DNA of 56,842 bases from a virus: positions 1 to 56,842 of the IMG/VR virus record IMGVR_UViG_3300033182_000318. One strand, 5' to 3'. Of the stretch, positions 27,050 to 33,561 are shown piece after piece. How positions within the stretch are numbered: the first letter of the stretch is position 1; each line of letters starts with the position of its first letter. The notes under the pieces are model-generated. The model ran no database searches and was not told where the DNA came from. It saw only the letters and a list, made by a program, of their open reading frames with translations. The translations under genes and the position numbers were made by a program.

Positions 27050-28335
27050 CAGTCATATTCCAAATCATCTTGGTCTGAGATAATCAAATCTTGTGCATCA
27101 TCTCCAGATATTTCTTCAAACGAACCAGAACCTGGTGTAAATTTACAAAACCAGTTTTTGTTATCTTGTCCATGTCTGAATTTAGCTAATTTGAATTTAA
27201 CAACGTGGGGAGATTTCTGTACCAGAGTGACTACACAGTCCGCATCCATACCTATGGCATCAGATTGGGATAAATGAATTACTGAAGGGGGTTCGTTACC
27301 TCCACCTTCTCTATTCATTTGTGCAGCAGATATAATCGGGATATCATATCTCTGAGCTATTGCTTTGATATCAGCACTTAACGAAGCAACAGCTCGCCAA
27401 TCATCTCCCCCTGACTTCAACAAAGTTAAATAGTCTATATAAACAACAGTTGGCTTATGTTCTTGTATTCTACTAGCAACAACTGCTGGAGAAACTGCTC
27501 CTCTACTACCGTCTACTACTGTAAAACTTCCTTTAATTTTTTTAGGAAGTTCTTGTAAGAATTTTTTGTATTCTCTGATATCAAAGTTTTCACCTTTCAT
27601 TAAATCTAAAGATTTGAAAGTTTCTTTTCCATATTCTGAAGAAAGAAAACTTTGTACCCTAAACCCAATTTGTTTTGAAGGTTGTTCTAAAGATACAAAT
27701 AAAACTTTTTCTCCTGCTTGTAATGCTGAACAAGCCATACGAATTAAAGTCCAAGTTTTTCCTTGTCCTAATCTAGCTCCTATTACCCAGAAATCTCCTC
27801 CTGATGCTCCACCAGTTAAATTATCTAAAGTTGGGAAGCCAGTTGGTATTCCTGCTAAACCTCTTTTATCTTTTGCAGCTATTCTTCTTTCAATATCTGC
27901 TAGTAAATAATCTCCATCTGATACAACATCTAAAGTACTAGAACCAGTATTAACTTTTTTCTGAAGTAACAAAATATCTTGATACAAAGAATCTAATAAC
28001 TTAGAACCTTGTTCTTTTTCTTTTATATCTTCAAAAGTATTTTTCATTAAAGAACTTAACTTAGTTCTAACATAGTTATCTTTAACTTCTGAACAAAAAT
28101 GTTCTAAGTCATCTACCTTGTACAAAGTAACTTCAGGGAAGTTAGTTTTAAAAGCATTAGTACTAGGTAAAGTTCTATGCTGTATAAAGTACTTTTCTAT
28201 CCAAGAATATTCTTCAGGATATGATATAAAGTATTCTCTACTTATTCCTTGTTCAGCTATTACTGCGTAGTCTTTTCTGCGTAGCAAAGCAGAAACAAGA
28301 AGTATTTCAGGATGTGCTGACATCTTCTGCTCCAA
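27049..28335 (-). CDS. dnaB: Replicative DNA helicase, DnaB type (428 aa)
   Basis: Hexameric 5'-3' helicase that unwinds the fork and recruits primase. The N-terminal domain (HPEILLVSALLRRKDYAVIA) is followed by the RecA-like core: GIPTGFPTLDNLTGG, Walker A GARLGQGKTW, EKVLFVSLEQPSKQIG, Walker B TVVYIDYLTLL, and IISAAQMNREGG with the conserved Gln of motif H3. The C-terminus is acidic. It starts the leftward replication-and-head operon; the region upstream (28336-28462) is a divergent control region facing the holin gene. Confidence 0.9.
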   Translation of the reverse strand: MEQKMSAHPEILLVSALLRRKDYAVIAEQGISREYFISYPEEYSWIEKYFIQHRTLPSTNAFKTNFPEVTLYKVDDLEHFCSEVKDNYVRTKLSSLMKNTFEDIKEKEQGSKLLDSLYQDILLLQKKVNTGSSTLDVVSDGDYLLADIERRIAAKDKRGLAGIPTGFPTLDNLTGGASGGDFWVIGARLGQGKTWTLIRMACSALQAGEKVLFVSLEQPSKQIGFRVQSFLSSEYGKETFKSLDLMKGENFDIREYKKFLQELPKKIKGSFTVVDGSRGAVSPAVVASRIQEHKPTVVYIDYLTLLKSGGDDWRAVASLSADIKAIAQRYDIPIISAAQMNREGGGNEPPSVIHLSQSDAIGMDADCVVTLVQKSPHVVKFKLAKFRHGQDNKNWFCKFTPGSGSFEEISGDDAQDLIISDQDDLEYD

Positions 28336-28462
28336 TCGTCTTATCTATTCAGTTGTTACACAAGCTCTTGTGATAAGAAAGTAATTTACACCATATTGAT
28401 TTTTATGTGTAGTTTTTTTAAATATTTTTTTTTACTAGACTGTTTTGTGAAGGAGAAGATAA
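28336..28462. promoter_or_regulatory. Divergent control region between dnaB and holin-like gene
   Basis: Non-coding, AT-rich DNA separating leftward dnaB from the rightward holin gene. It contains the 14-bp palindrome CACAAGCTCTTGTG (near 28359-28372) nested inside CTTATC/GATAAG arms, a plausible operator or small hairpin. No convincing consensus promoter pair was found on either strand, although transcription must start here in at least one direction. Confidence 0.4.
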
Positions 28463-28651
28463 ATGGAAAAATACAAAGACCTTTTAGAAAGAGTTGGATT
28501 TACATTTGCAGAAGCATTCATTGCTTCCATAACTGTAGCTCCACTCATTGAATTAGATGCTTCAACTTTACAGTTGGCAATCATTGCAGGTGCTTCAGCA
28601 GCTCTTGTTGTTGTAAAAGAATTTGTAAAAAATAATATGCCTAGTAAGTAA
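28463..28651 (+). CDS. Holin-like membrane protein (62 aa)
   Basis: MEKYKDLLERVGFTFAEAF begins an amphipathic helix that runs into two hydrophobic segments (AFIASITVAPLIELDASTLQ and LAIIAGASAALVVVKEF) and ends in a basic tail (KNNMPSK). This is the topology of r1t-family holins common in actinophages (family knowledge), which form membrane lesions for lysis. A strong AAGGAGAAG ribosome binding site precedes the ATG. It is the first gene of a short rightward unit with the tRNA-like RNA. Confidence 0.7.
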   Translation: MEKYKDLLERVGFTFAEAFIASITVAPLIELDASTLQLAIIAGASAALVVVKEFVKNNMPSK

Positions 28652-28670
28652 TACTGGTATAATTATTTTA

Positions 28671-28747
28671 GGGCTGGTACTGGAAAGACTTGCTAAGTGT
28701 TGCGGGACAGTTAGTGAGTAACGAGGGTTCGATTCCCTCCCAGTCCA
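28671..28747 (+). tRNA. Degenerate tRNA-like RNA (77 nt)
   Basis: The ends fold like a tRNA: acceptor GGGCTGG pairs with CCAGTCC (one G-U), followed by discriminator A; the T-arm GAGGG-TTCGATT-CCCTC is perfect. The middle does not fold properly: no D-stem can be drawn after the TA at positions 8-9, and the best anticodon-like arm (28693-28714) has a G-G mismatch and an eight-base loop. An alternative reading with TTGCTAA as the loop would suggest serine GCT but also has a G-G mismatch. CCA is not encoded. It could be a decayed tRNA, a D-armless tRNA, or a tRNA mimic in which the TGGAAAGAC segment resembles the D-loop part of tmRNA. Confidence 0.5.
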
Positions 28748-28751
28748 CAAC

Positions 28752-28940
28752 ATGGACGATTTAGAGAAAGAAATTCAAAGACAAGCTAAAGAGCTAGTAG
28801 CTAGTTTAGAACACCTTTTGTCATTAATAGGTGAATATTCAAATCCTAGAATGTATCGTTGTTCTGTTTGTAAAAGAAAGTTATCCAATCACAAAGAAAA
28901 TATCTTTTGTAAAGACAGAGAGCATTTTACAAAAGGTTGA
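28752..28940 (+). CDS. Small zinc-ribbon-like protein (62 aa)
   Basis: Helical N-terminus (DDLEKEIQRQAKELVASLEH) and a C-terminal Y-R-C-S-V-C-K-R-K with a further Cys in IFCKDREH, a C-x2-C...C-x4-H zinc-binding pattern. It starts five bases after the tRNA-like RNA without a clear ribosome binding site, so it may be translated poorly or start elsewhere. No function assigned. Confidence 0.45.
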   Translation: MDDLEKEIQRQAKELVASLEHLLSLIGEYSNPRMYRCSVCKRKLSNHKENIFCKDREHFTKG

Positions 28941-29557
28941 AAATTTTCTCCCAAATTTTTTCTGGGGAAATTATGCCACTAAGGTAAATCGTCTTCTGTT
29001 AGACCCCAATTTAAGCCTTCTGGGATAGTTCTAAGGGATTGTTTTACTTTCTTTGGTGTTTTTTTATATTGGTCTGCTTCATGGCGAATCAGCACCGAAG
29101 TCAAGATGGCGTTTGGCGAAGCGGAAACAAAAAAAAATTTACGATTCTTACTCAACCACAGCCTCGCTTTGCTCGGCACAACAATACTCACTACCATACT
29201 TACAATTACAAATAGTGATATACGTACCGTCTTCATTTTTTGTTGTCATACACATAGAAATCAATCGTATCATATAAAAAAAAGAAGTCCATTTAGTGTG
29301 GGTGGTGAATCGGTTGCCCGACTCGGGTGGTTTCACATCCAAATAGACTTCTTTTGAATATATATATTAAATAAATCAATTTAAGAATAGTTCATATCGA
29401 TTTTTTTGTCAAGGGAATTTGGGGGATTTTTTCGTCTTTAGCTTGTTGCATTGTAATGGACGATTGAACCTTCTTCTCAGAAGTTTTATATCAGTGACTG
29501 AGAAATCCCCCTCAACTTCCCACCTAATATTGTATACTATCTATGTTTTATGACAAA
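28941..29557. other. Region without a confident gene; two structured elements
   Basis: Two weak leftward frames exist: 28979-29236 (85 codons, ending IPEGLNWGLTEDDLP) and 29148-29255 (35 codons, Cys-rich, with ITICNCKYGSEYCC). They overlap in different frames and neither has a good ribosome binding site, so I do not call either as a gene. The region also holds the stem-loop at 29280-29355 and paired elements near 29415-29515 (GGGGGATTT with AAATCCCCC about 80 bases apart), so a non-coding RNA or a terminator cluster is possible. Confidence 0.4.
29280..29355. terminator. Long stem-loop with AAAAGAAGTC/GACTTCTTTT arms
   Basis: Ten perfect base pairs close a 56-base interior that contains a smaller CCCG-ACT-CGGG hairpin. 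The A-tract on one side and T-tract on the other allow rho-independent termination in either direction, for the rightward holin unit or for leftward transcripts. The large folded interior is unusual for a plain terminator. A similar element lies at 49252-49305. Confidence 0.5.
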
Positions 29558-29701
29558 TTATTCTTCTTCTGTTTTAGCTATTGCTAGTTTTTTACCAAAA
29601 CGTTTATTGTACTGACGACAACCTACATTTCCGCAAACTCTATAGTTATCTCTAATTTTAAATTGGCTTTTACAACTCTTGCAGTTTTCTATAAATTTCA
29701 T
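29558..29701 (-). CDS. Small zinc-finger protein (47 aa)
   Basis: Reads MKFIENCKSCKSQFKIRDNY then RVCGNVGCRQYNKRFGKK and an acidic end. C-x2-C and C-x4-C pairs make a classic zinc ribbon of the kind found in small phage proteins. A ribosome binding site (AAGGAGAT) lies somewhat far upstream. Function unknown; a translation or transcription accessory is possible. Confidence 0.55.
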   Translation of the reverse strand: MKFIENCKSCKSQFKIRDNYRVCGNVGCRQYNKRFGKKLAIAKTEEE

Positions 29702-29885
29702 GCTCTCAGTTTATCTCCTTCTAAAAATTTTCTGTATATAAAAAATGGGTGACCAACGGATAAGTGGAAAAAGGCAAATTTTTGGGGGGGTGGGGTGCAA
29801 AGTTTTTCATGTTAAGTACTCATCACCAATCTTGTGTATAAATCGCTGCTGCATGGCTACTGAGTTGTTAAACGAGAGCTAAATG

Positions 29886-30137
29886 TCAATCCACTAGCTC
29901 TAGCAACCAGCTCCCATTGATTTTTATGCTCTCAAAATCTGTTTTAATCATGTGCTGCTGTCTGGATAAGTATGCTTTAGTTCTCTTATCTGTATTATGG
30001 CTACTGGTTACATTGGTTGGGCTATTTATTGAGAACGTTGCATTGTTATTTACAAAGTTCCTAGAAACTAAATCCTTTAAATCTACTTGTTCTCCACTCA
30101 CTAACCCTAGCATGAAGGCTTTTTCTATATCAATCAT
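29886..30137 (-). CDS. Unknown protein downstream of terminase small subunit (83 aa)
   Basis: MIDIEKAFMLGLVSGEQVDL starts a helical protein with a Ser/Asn/Thr-rich middle (NNNATFSINSPTNVTSS). It follows the small terminase gene by 12 bases and is likely co-transcribed. No family recognised; the low-complexity centre lowers confidence in function but not in translation. Confidence 0.5.
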   Translation of the reverse strand: MIDIEKAFMLGLVSGEQVDLKDLVSRNFVNNNATFSINSPTNVTSSHNTDKRTKAYLSRQQHMIKTDFESIKINGSWLLELVD

Positions 30138-30149
30138 GAGAACATTATA

Positions 30150-30584
30150 CTAAGAAACTGCATCACCATCAATTTCCTGTCTTATAGCTTGTAAGTACTC
30201 CTCTTTGCTCCCATCAACAATCATAACTCCCTGTGTGATTTGTTGTTTTATTTCGGTCTGTTTCGGGGCTTCGAGTCCATATATCTTACTTATTCTATCC
30301 ATAACCGATAAAGCTCTGTCAATAGCTCCTAATTCTCCTTGTTGAACTCTTTCCCATAAGATTAATAAGATTTGATTTAGTCGCTCATATTCTACTTGTC
30401 GGAGTTCATCTGTAGGCTCGGCGATTATGGTTTTCATACTACGTTGAACACTCTTATAGGCTCCACTACTATCAGCATATCCTAATTGCTTTGCAATGAC
30501 CTCATAACTAGCTCCAGCTTTGCGTAATTCTAATGCTTGTCTGTCTTTTTCTCTTACTTCGATTGATTTAGTATTTACTTTCAT
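30150..30584 (-). CDS. terS: Terminase small subunit (144 aa)
   Basis: DNA-recognition subunit of the packaging motor. The N-terminal part (DRQALELRKAGASYEVIAKQ then LGYADSSGAYKSVQR) is a helix-turn-helix, and RQVEYERLNQILLILWERVQ, LGAIDRALSVMDRISKIYGL are the central oligomerisation helices typical of small terminases from actinophages. The C-terminus is Gln/Glu-rich. The large subunit lies 6.9 kb away at 37497-38882 on the same strand; these genes normally adjoin, so the intervening rightward block looks inserted. Confidence 0.8.
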   Translation of the reverse strand: MKVNTKSIEVREKDRQALELRKAGASYEVIAKQLGYADSSGAYKSVQRSMKTIIAEPTDELRQVEYERLNQILLILWERVQQGELGAIDRALSVMDRISKIYGLEAPKQTEIKQQITQGVMIVDGSKEEYLQAIRQEIDGDAVS

Positions 30585-31708
30585 GTACTCTGTTTATCTT
30601 ACTCTCAAACTGTCATCTATGCAAAGCCAAACCCCATGAATTTTGAATATCGCATAGAGGTCTTGAATTATGTCTTGTTTCGCCATAACTTGTAGTACCT
30701 AAATACTATTTTTAATCTTAAATAGCTACTATATGAGGACTGGAAATAACTATTTATGTTGTGTTTATTCTTTTTATTTACCTATTATATTAAATGATTT
30801 AATGACACCGAAGCCGAATTTTTTGAAAATTTCTTGCATTTGAGGTCAAAACCCTACCTTTGAGCTTGTGAAAAATTTCACAAAGTACAACTATTAGGCA
30901 TGTACTCAACTAATTTTTGCTCAAAAATGGCTATTTTTTTCATGAATATTTATACATGAAAAATGTATAAATATACATAAATTTTTAGTCCTCTTGTCTA
31001 AAATCCCATTAAATAAGGCTTTAAAATAGGCTTATTTTATGGGCTTTTTTCCAGCTTATTTATTGAAAAAATCTTAAAAATAGGCTACCTATTTGCGAGG
31101 ACTATAGTATACTTATTATAAGGTATTTTATATCTTAAACCATCTTGGATAAAGAGGACAATAGGTGGTAGTTAGCCTACAGTCGTTGTCGGAGGACAAA
31201 ATGGAACTGGCTTTCAGCCTAAGTGCAAAATCTCTCCAAGAGGACACACAGAGCTTGTGTTTTCAAGCTGACTAGAGGACAATAATATACTCTTTTGACC
31301 TTACTGTCAGATGAGGACACAAGTTAAGCCTTCGGTGTATGAGGGCTTAGTCTGTTGTGTTGGTGGTTGATATTGGAGCAACCATACGACTTGCGGAGGA
31401 CGTCTCAGTATAGCGTGATACACCATACCCAAGACCAAAAGTCTTGAGGTCAGTAATCCACTTCAGTTCAAGAAGTAAAAACTACCAAGCTAGGTAGAGG
31501 ACTAACGTTTTATGTGTTAGAAATTGTCTGTGCGTTGGTGTGTAGGGAGAGGACACTTTCCCGTGTAGCCAAATAGTTTGTACAAAAGTACCATAATCAT
31601 AAAAAAGAGGTCTTTTCTTAATAACCAAGTTCCTACATAATAGAGGACGCCTAGTGGATAATCGTACAATACGCATTACAATGTCCTCATAGAAATGGGG
31701 GTAATATA
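30585..31708 (+). ncRNA. Non-coding leader with dense hairpins and GAGNNC spacers
   Basis: About 1.1 kb without a credible gene. It contains about 16 GAGNNC hexamers on the plus strand separated by stem-loops. Examples: ATATTTATACAT with ATGTATAAATAT (30946-30974, 12 bp); CCCAT+AAATAAG with CTTATTT+ATGGG (31005-31043); AAATAGG-CTA-CCTATTT (31078-31094); AGCTTG with CAAGCT; TAAGCC with GGCTTA; GGTTG with CAACC; GTAC-AAAA-GTAC. The regular order hairpin, spacer hexamer, hairpin suggests a structured RNA continuing into the coding part downstream. Transcription direction (rightward) is inferred from the strand of the hexamers and the downstream genes. Confidence 0.6.
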
Positions 31709-31941
31709 TGGCTAGAATTGGCTCATGCAGAAGATGTGGAGGACACAATTCCTCAACTTGCTCCTGCAATAGATTAATGATTAATACTAATTTTCCAATT
31801 CAAATGGGATTGGATAAAAAAAGAGGTCAAGCTCAAAAAATACTAATCAAAAATCCTGAAAAAATACAACAAATAATAGACATATTAACTAATTAATTAA
31901 AACTAACTAACTAACTAATGAGGACATTACAATGCGTATTG
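31667..31941. repeat. 24-nt inverted repeat pair flanking a small ORF
   Basis: Arms at 31667-31690 and 31918-31941 are complementary at 22 of 24 positions. Each arm has an ACA in the middle, so as RNA the arms would pair as 11 and 10 bp around an ACA/ACA internal loop. The outer ends contain GTCCTC and GAGGAC. The arms enclose 227 bases with the 62-codon zinc protein. Confidence 0.8.
31709..31896 (+). CDS. Small Cys-rich protein (62 aa)
   Basis: MARIGSCRRCGGHNSSTCSC carries C-x2-C and C-x-C, a likely zinc site, followed by a basic helical region (KKRGQAQKILIKNPEKIQQI). A purine-rich GGGGG lies upstream of the ATG. It sits inside the inverted repeat 31667-31941 and holds one GAGGAC hexamer read as Gly-Gly-His and one GAGGTC. 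Function unknown. Confidence 0.45.
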
Positions 31942-31983
31942 AACATACACTTCCTAATGTACTCCGAGAAAGAGAGTATATAT

Positions 31984-32265
31984 ATGGATAAACAACAATT
32001 AGCCGAATTAGTTGAGTATTTTGGTGAGGTCAAATTCACTAGAAAACAACTTAATCTAATTCGAGAAATCTTAAATATGAACACAATGTCATTAGTCAAT
32101 GAGTACAGCAACAAAAACTCTAAGAGTTTCAAAGTTGCATTAGATAAATTGGCTAGTGTTAATTATGATATAGCAAACGTTATGACAGAGGTCAGCCCAT
32201 CATTTAACCGAGATAAATGGTTTGATGAGGGCAACAAAACCTCAAATGCTCATATGATTTGGTAA
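31984..32265 (+). CDS. Unknown helical protein (93 aa)
   Basis: With the ATG at 31984 the product starts MDKQQLAELVEYFGEVKFTR and is helical, with LDKLASVNYDIANVMTEVSP and an aromatic C-terminal end (FNRDKWFDEGNK). An upstream in-frame ATG at 31960 overlaps a reverse GTACTC hexamer and is less likely. Hexamers fall in-frame as EV, EG and as Tyr-Ser-like readings. No family recognised. Confidence 0.55.
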   Translation: MDKQQLAELVEYFGEVKFTRKQLNLIREILNMNTMSLVNEYSNKNSKSFKVALDKLASVNYDIANVMTEVSPSFNRDKWFDEGNKTSNAHMIW

Positions 32266-32280
32266 TATTAAGGAGTACAT

Positions 32281-32400
32281 ATGAGTAAATTTCAACCAAA
32301 GTTCGTTTGTTATTGGTGTAAAACACAATTAGCAGAGGGCGAACAACTTACAGAAATAAAAGGTAACTTTTACTGTAAAAATTGCGATAATGTTAGGTGA
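32281..32400 (+). CDS. Mini zinc-ribbon protein (39 aa)
   Basis: Reads MSKFQPKFVCYWCKTQLAEG, later GNFYCKNCDNVR: two C-x2-C knuckles, a complete zinc ribbon. The ribosome binding site AAGGAG overlaps a GAGTAC hexamer just before the ATG, so that hexamer may double as part of the initiation region. It overlaps the next frame. Confidence 0.6.
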   Translation: MSKFQPKFVCYWCKTQLAEGEQLTEIKGNFYCKNCDNVR

Positions 32401-32548
32401 GGTCGATACACGTATAAAATGTATGTGTAATCAATTCATGGCTAAAGTTTCCGTAATGGCTAACGTAAAGAGTACAACACTTGTACAATTCTTTTGTTTC
32501 CATTGTGGTGCGAGTACTGTAGCTAAAGAACAAGCAAAAAGAGTATAA
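32390..32548 (+). CDS. Mini zinc-binding protein (52 aa)
   Basis: Starts within the end of the previous gene and reads MLGEVDTRIKCMCNQFMAKV, later QFFCFHCGASTV: C-x-C and C-x2-C pairs. Two GAGTAC hexamers are read in-frame as Lys-Ser-Thr and Ala-Ser-Thr, one GAGGTC as Glu-Val. A paralogue-like relation to the neighbouring zinc ribbons is likely. Function unknown. Confidence 0.5.
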   Translation: MLGEVDTRIKCMCNQFMAKVSVMANVKSTTLVQFFCFHCGASTVAKEQAKRV

Positions 32549-32640
32549 AACAAGATTTCGGAGTACATTATGAAGTGTATGGTATGAATTATAACAATCA
32601 GTAATCTACGATAGGTCTGTGTCCTCGTGGAAGGATAAAA

Positions 32641-33546
32641 ATGAATAAAGATAGAGTTATCTTATCAGAGGACGTAAGTTCTCTAATCCCTAAAGGCTCT
32701 TTAGACAATTATGTTGAGAGAGTATTAGCAGGAGGTCAAACAGACCTACAAATACTAGCATACGCACACAAAGTAATGCACAATGTCCTCATTACTGGGG
32801 ATACAGGTGTTGGTAAAACTCATAGTGTTTCAGCTCATGCTGAGAGTACAAGTTTACCATTTGTTTCCATAGCTTGTAATGGTGCTACTAACCCAGACCA
32901 AATGTTTGGGCAATTTAAACCATCAGAGGACGGAAATGGCTTTGAGTGGGTAGACGGAATTGTTACAACTTTAGTAAGAAATGGTGGTGTCCTCTTACTA
33001 GATGAGGTTAATTTTATGAAACCTGACATTTCGGCTGCCCTCCACCCTTTGCTAGATAGTCGCAGAACACTAACTCTAGTTGAAAATGGTGGCGAGGTCA
33101 TCAAAGCTCATAAGGAATTTCAAGTAGTTGCTTGTATAAATCCTAATTATGAGGGCACTAGACCATTAAACGAAGCATTTAAAAATCGCTTTGGTATTCA
33201 TTTAGAATACACCTACGAGGGCAACAATGAGGATATTCTCGTTGAGAATAGACCTACTTTGCTTGAACTCGCAGACAAGCTAAGAGTTGCTCGTGAAAAT
33301 GGTACGATTGCTACACCTGTGAGTACAAACTCACTTATGGAATTTGGCGAATTTGTTGAGGACTTAGGTCTGGAATTTGCTATATCCAATTTCGTTAATA
33401 AATTCGATATTGATGAAAGAGCAGCAATCAAAGAGTACTTTGATGTATTAATACCACAAATCGCTAACGAATTTGGCGAGGACGTTCCTGACATGTTTGT
33501 CAATGATGTACCTCAATCAAATGACTTAGATGATACAGATAACTAA
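32641..33546 (+). CDS. CobS/MoxR-like AAA+ ATPase (301 aa)
   Basis: AAA+ ATPase of the CobS/gpvN/MoxR group. Walker A is LITGDTGVGKTHS; Walker B is GGVLLLDEVNFM; sensor and finger region is CINPNYEGTRPLNEAFKNRF. The QMFGQFKPSEDGNGFEWVDG segment is the usual pore/insert motif of CobS-like proteins. Together with the downstream VWA protein it forms a MoxR-VWA type chaperone pair; marine phages often carry a cobS-like gene of unknown role, and cobalamin metal insertion is not implied. Ribosome binding site GGAAGGA precedes the ATG. Glu-Asp pairs are repeatedly coded GAG-GAC, unlike the GAA/GAT-rich usage elsewhere. Confidence 0.9.
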   Translation: MNKDRVILSEDVSSLIPKGSLDNYVERVLAGGQTDLQILAYAHKVMHNVLITGDTGVGKTHSVSAHAESTSLPFVSIACNGATNPDQMFGQFKPSEDGNGFEWVDGIVTTLVRNGGVLLLDEVNFMKPDISAALHPLLDSRRTLTLVENGGEVIKAHKEFQVVACINPNYEGTRPLNEAFKNRFGIHLEYTYEGNNEDILVENRPTLLELADKLRVARENGTIATPVSTNSLMEFGEFVEDLGLEFAISNFVNKFDIDERAAIKEYFDVLIPQIANEFGEDVPDMFVNDVPQSNDLDDTDN

Positions 33547-33561
33547 GAGAGGACTAACTTA

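Noticed and set aside
28671-28747. Normal serine tRNA (GCT)
   Set aside because: The required D-stem is absent and the anticodon stem has a mismatch, so I report it only as tRNA-like.
28979-29342. Overlapping leftward frames with Cys-rich or signal-like products
   Set aside because: No good ribosome binding sites, mutual overlap, and the second one runs into a strong stem-loop; left as uncertain.
31482-31769. Leftward frame in the non-co­ding leader
   Set aside because: It crosses several hairpins and an inverted repeat, has no ribosome binding site, and its composition is not protein-like.
32641-33546. Cobalamin biosynthesis function
   Set aside because: No other cobalamin genes are present; the family name reflects fold only.
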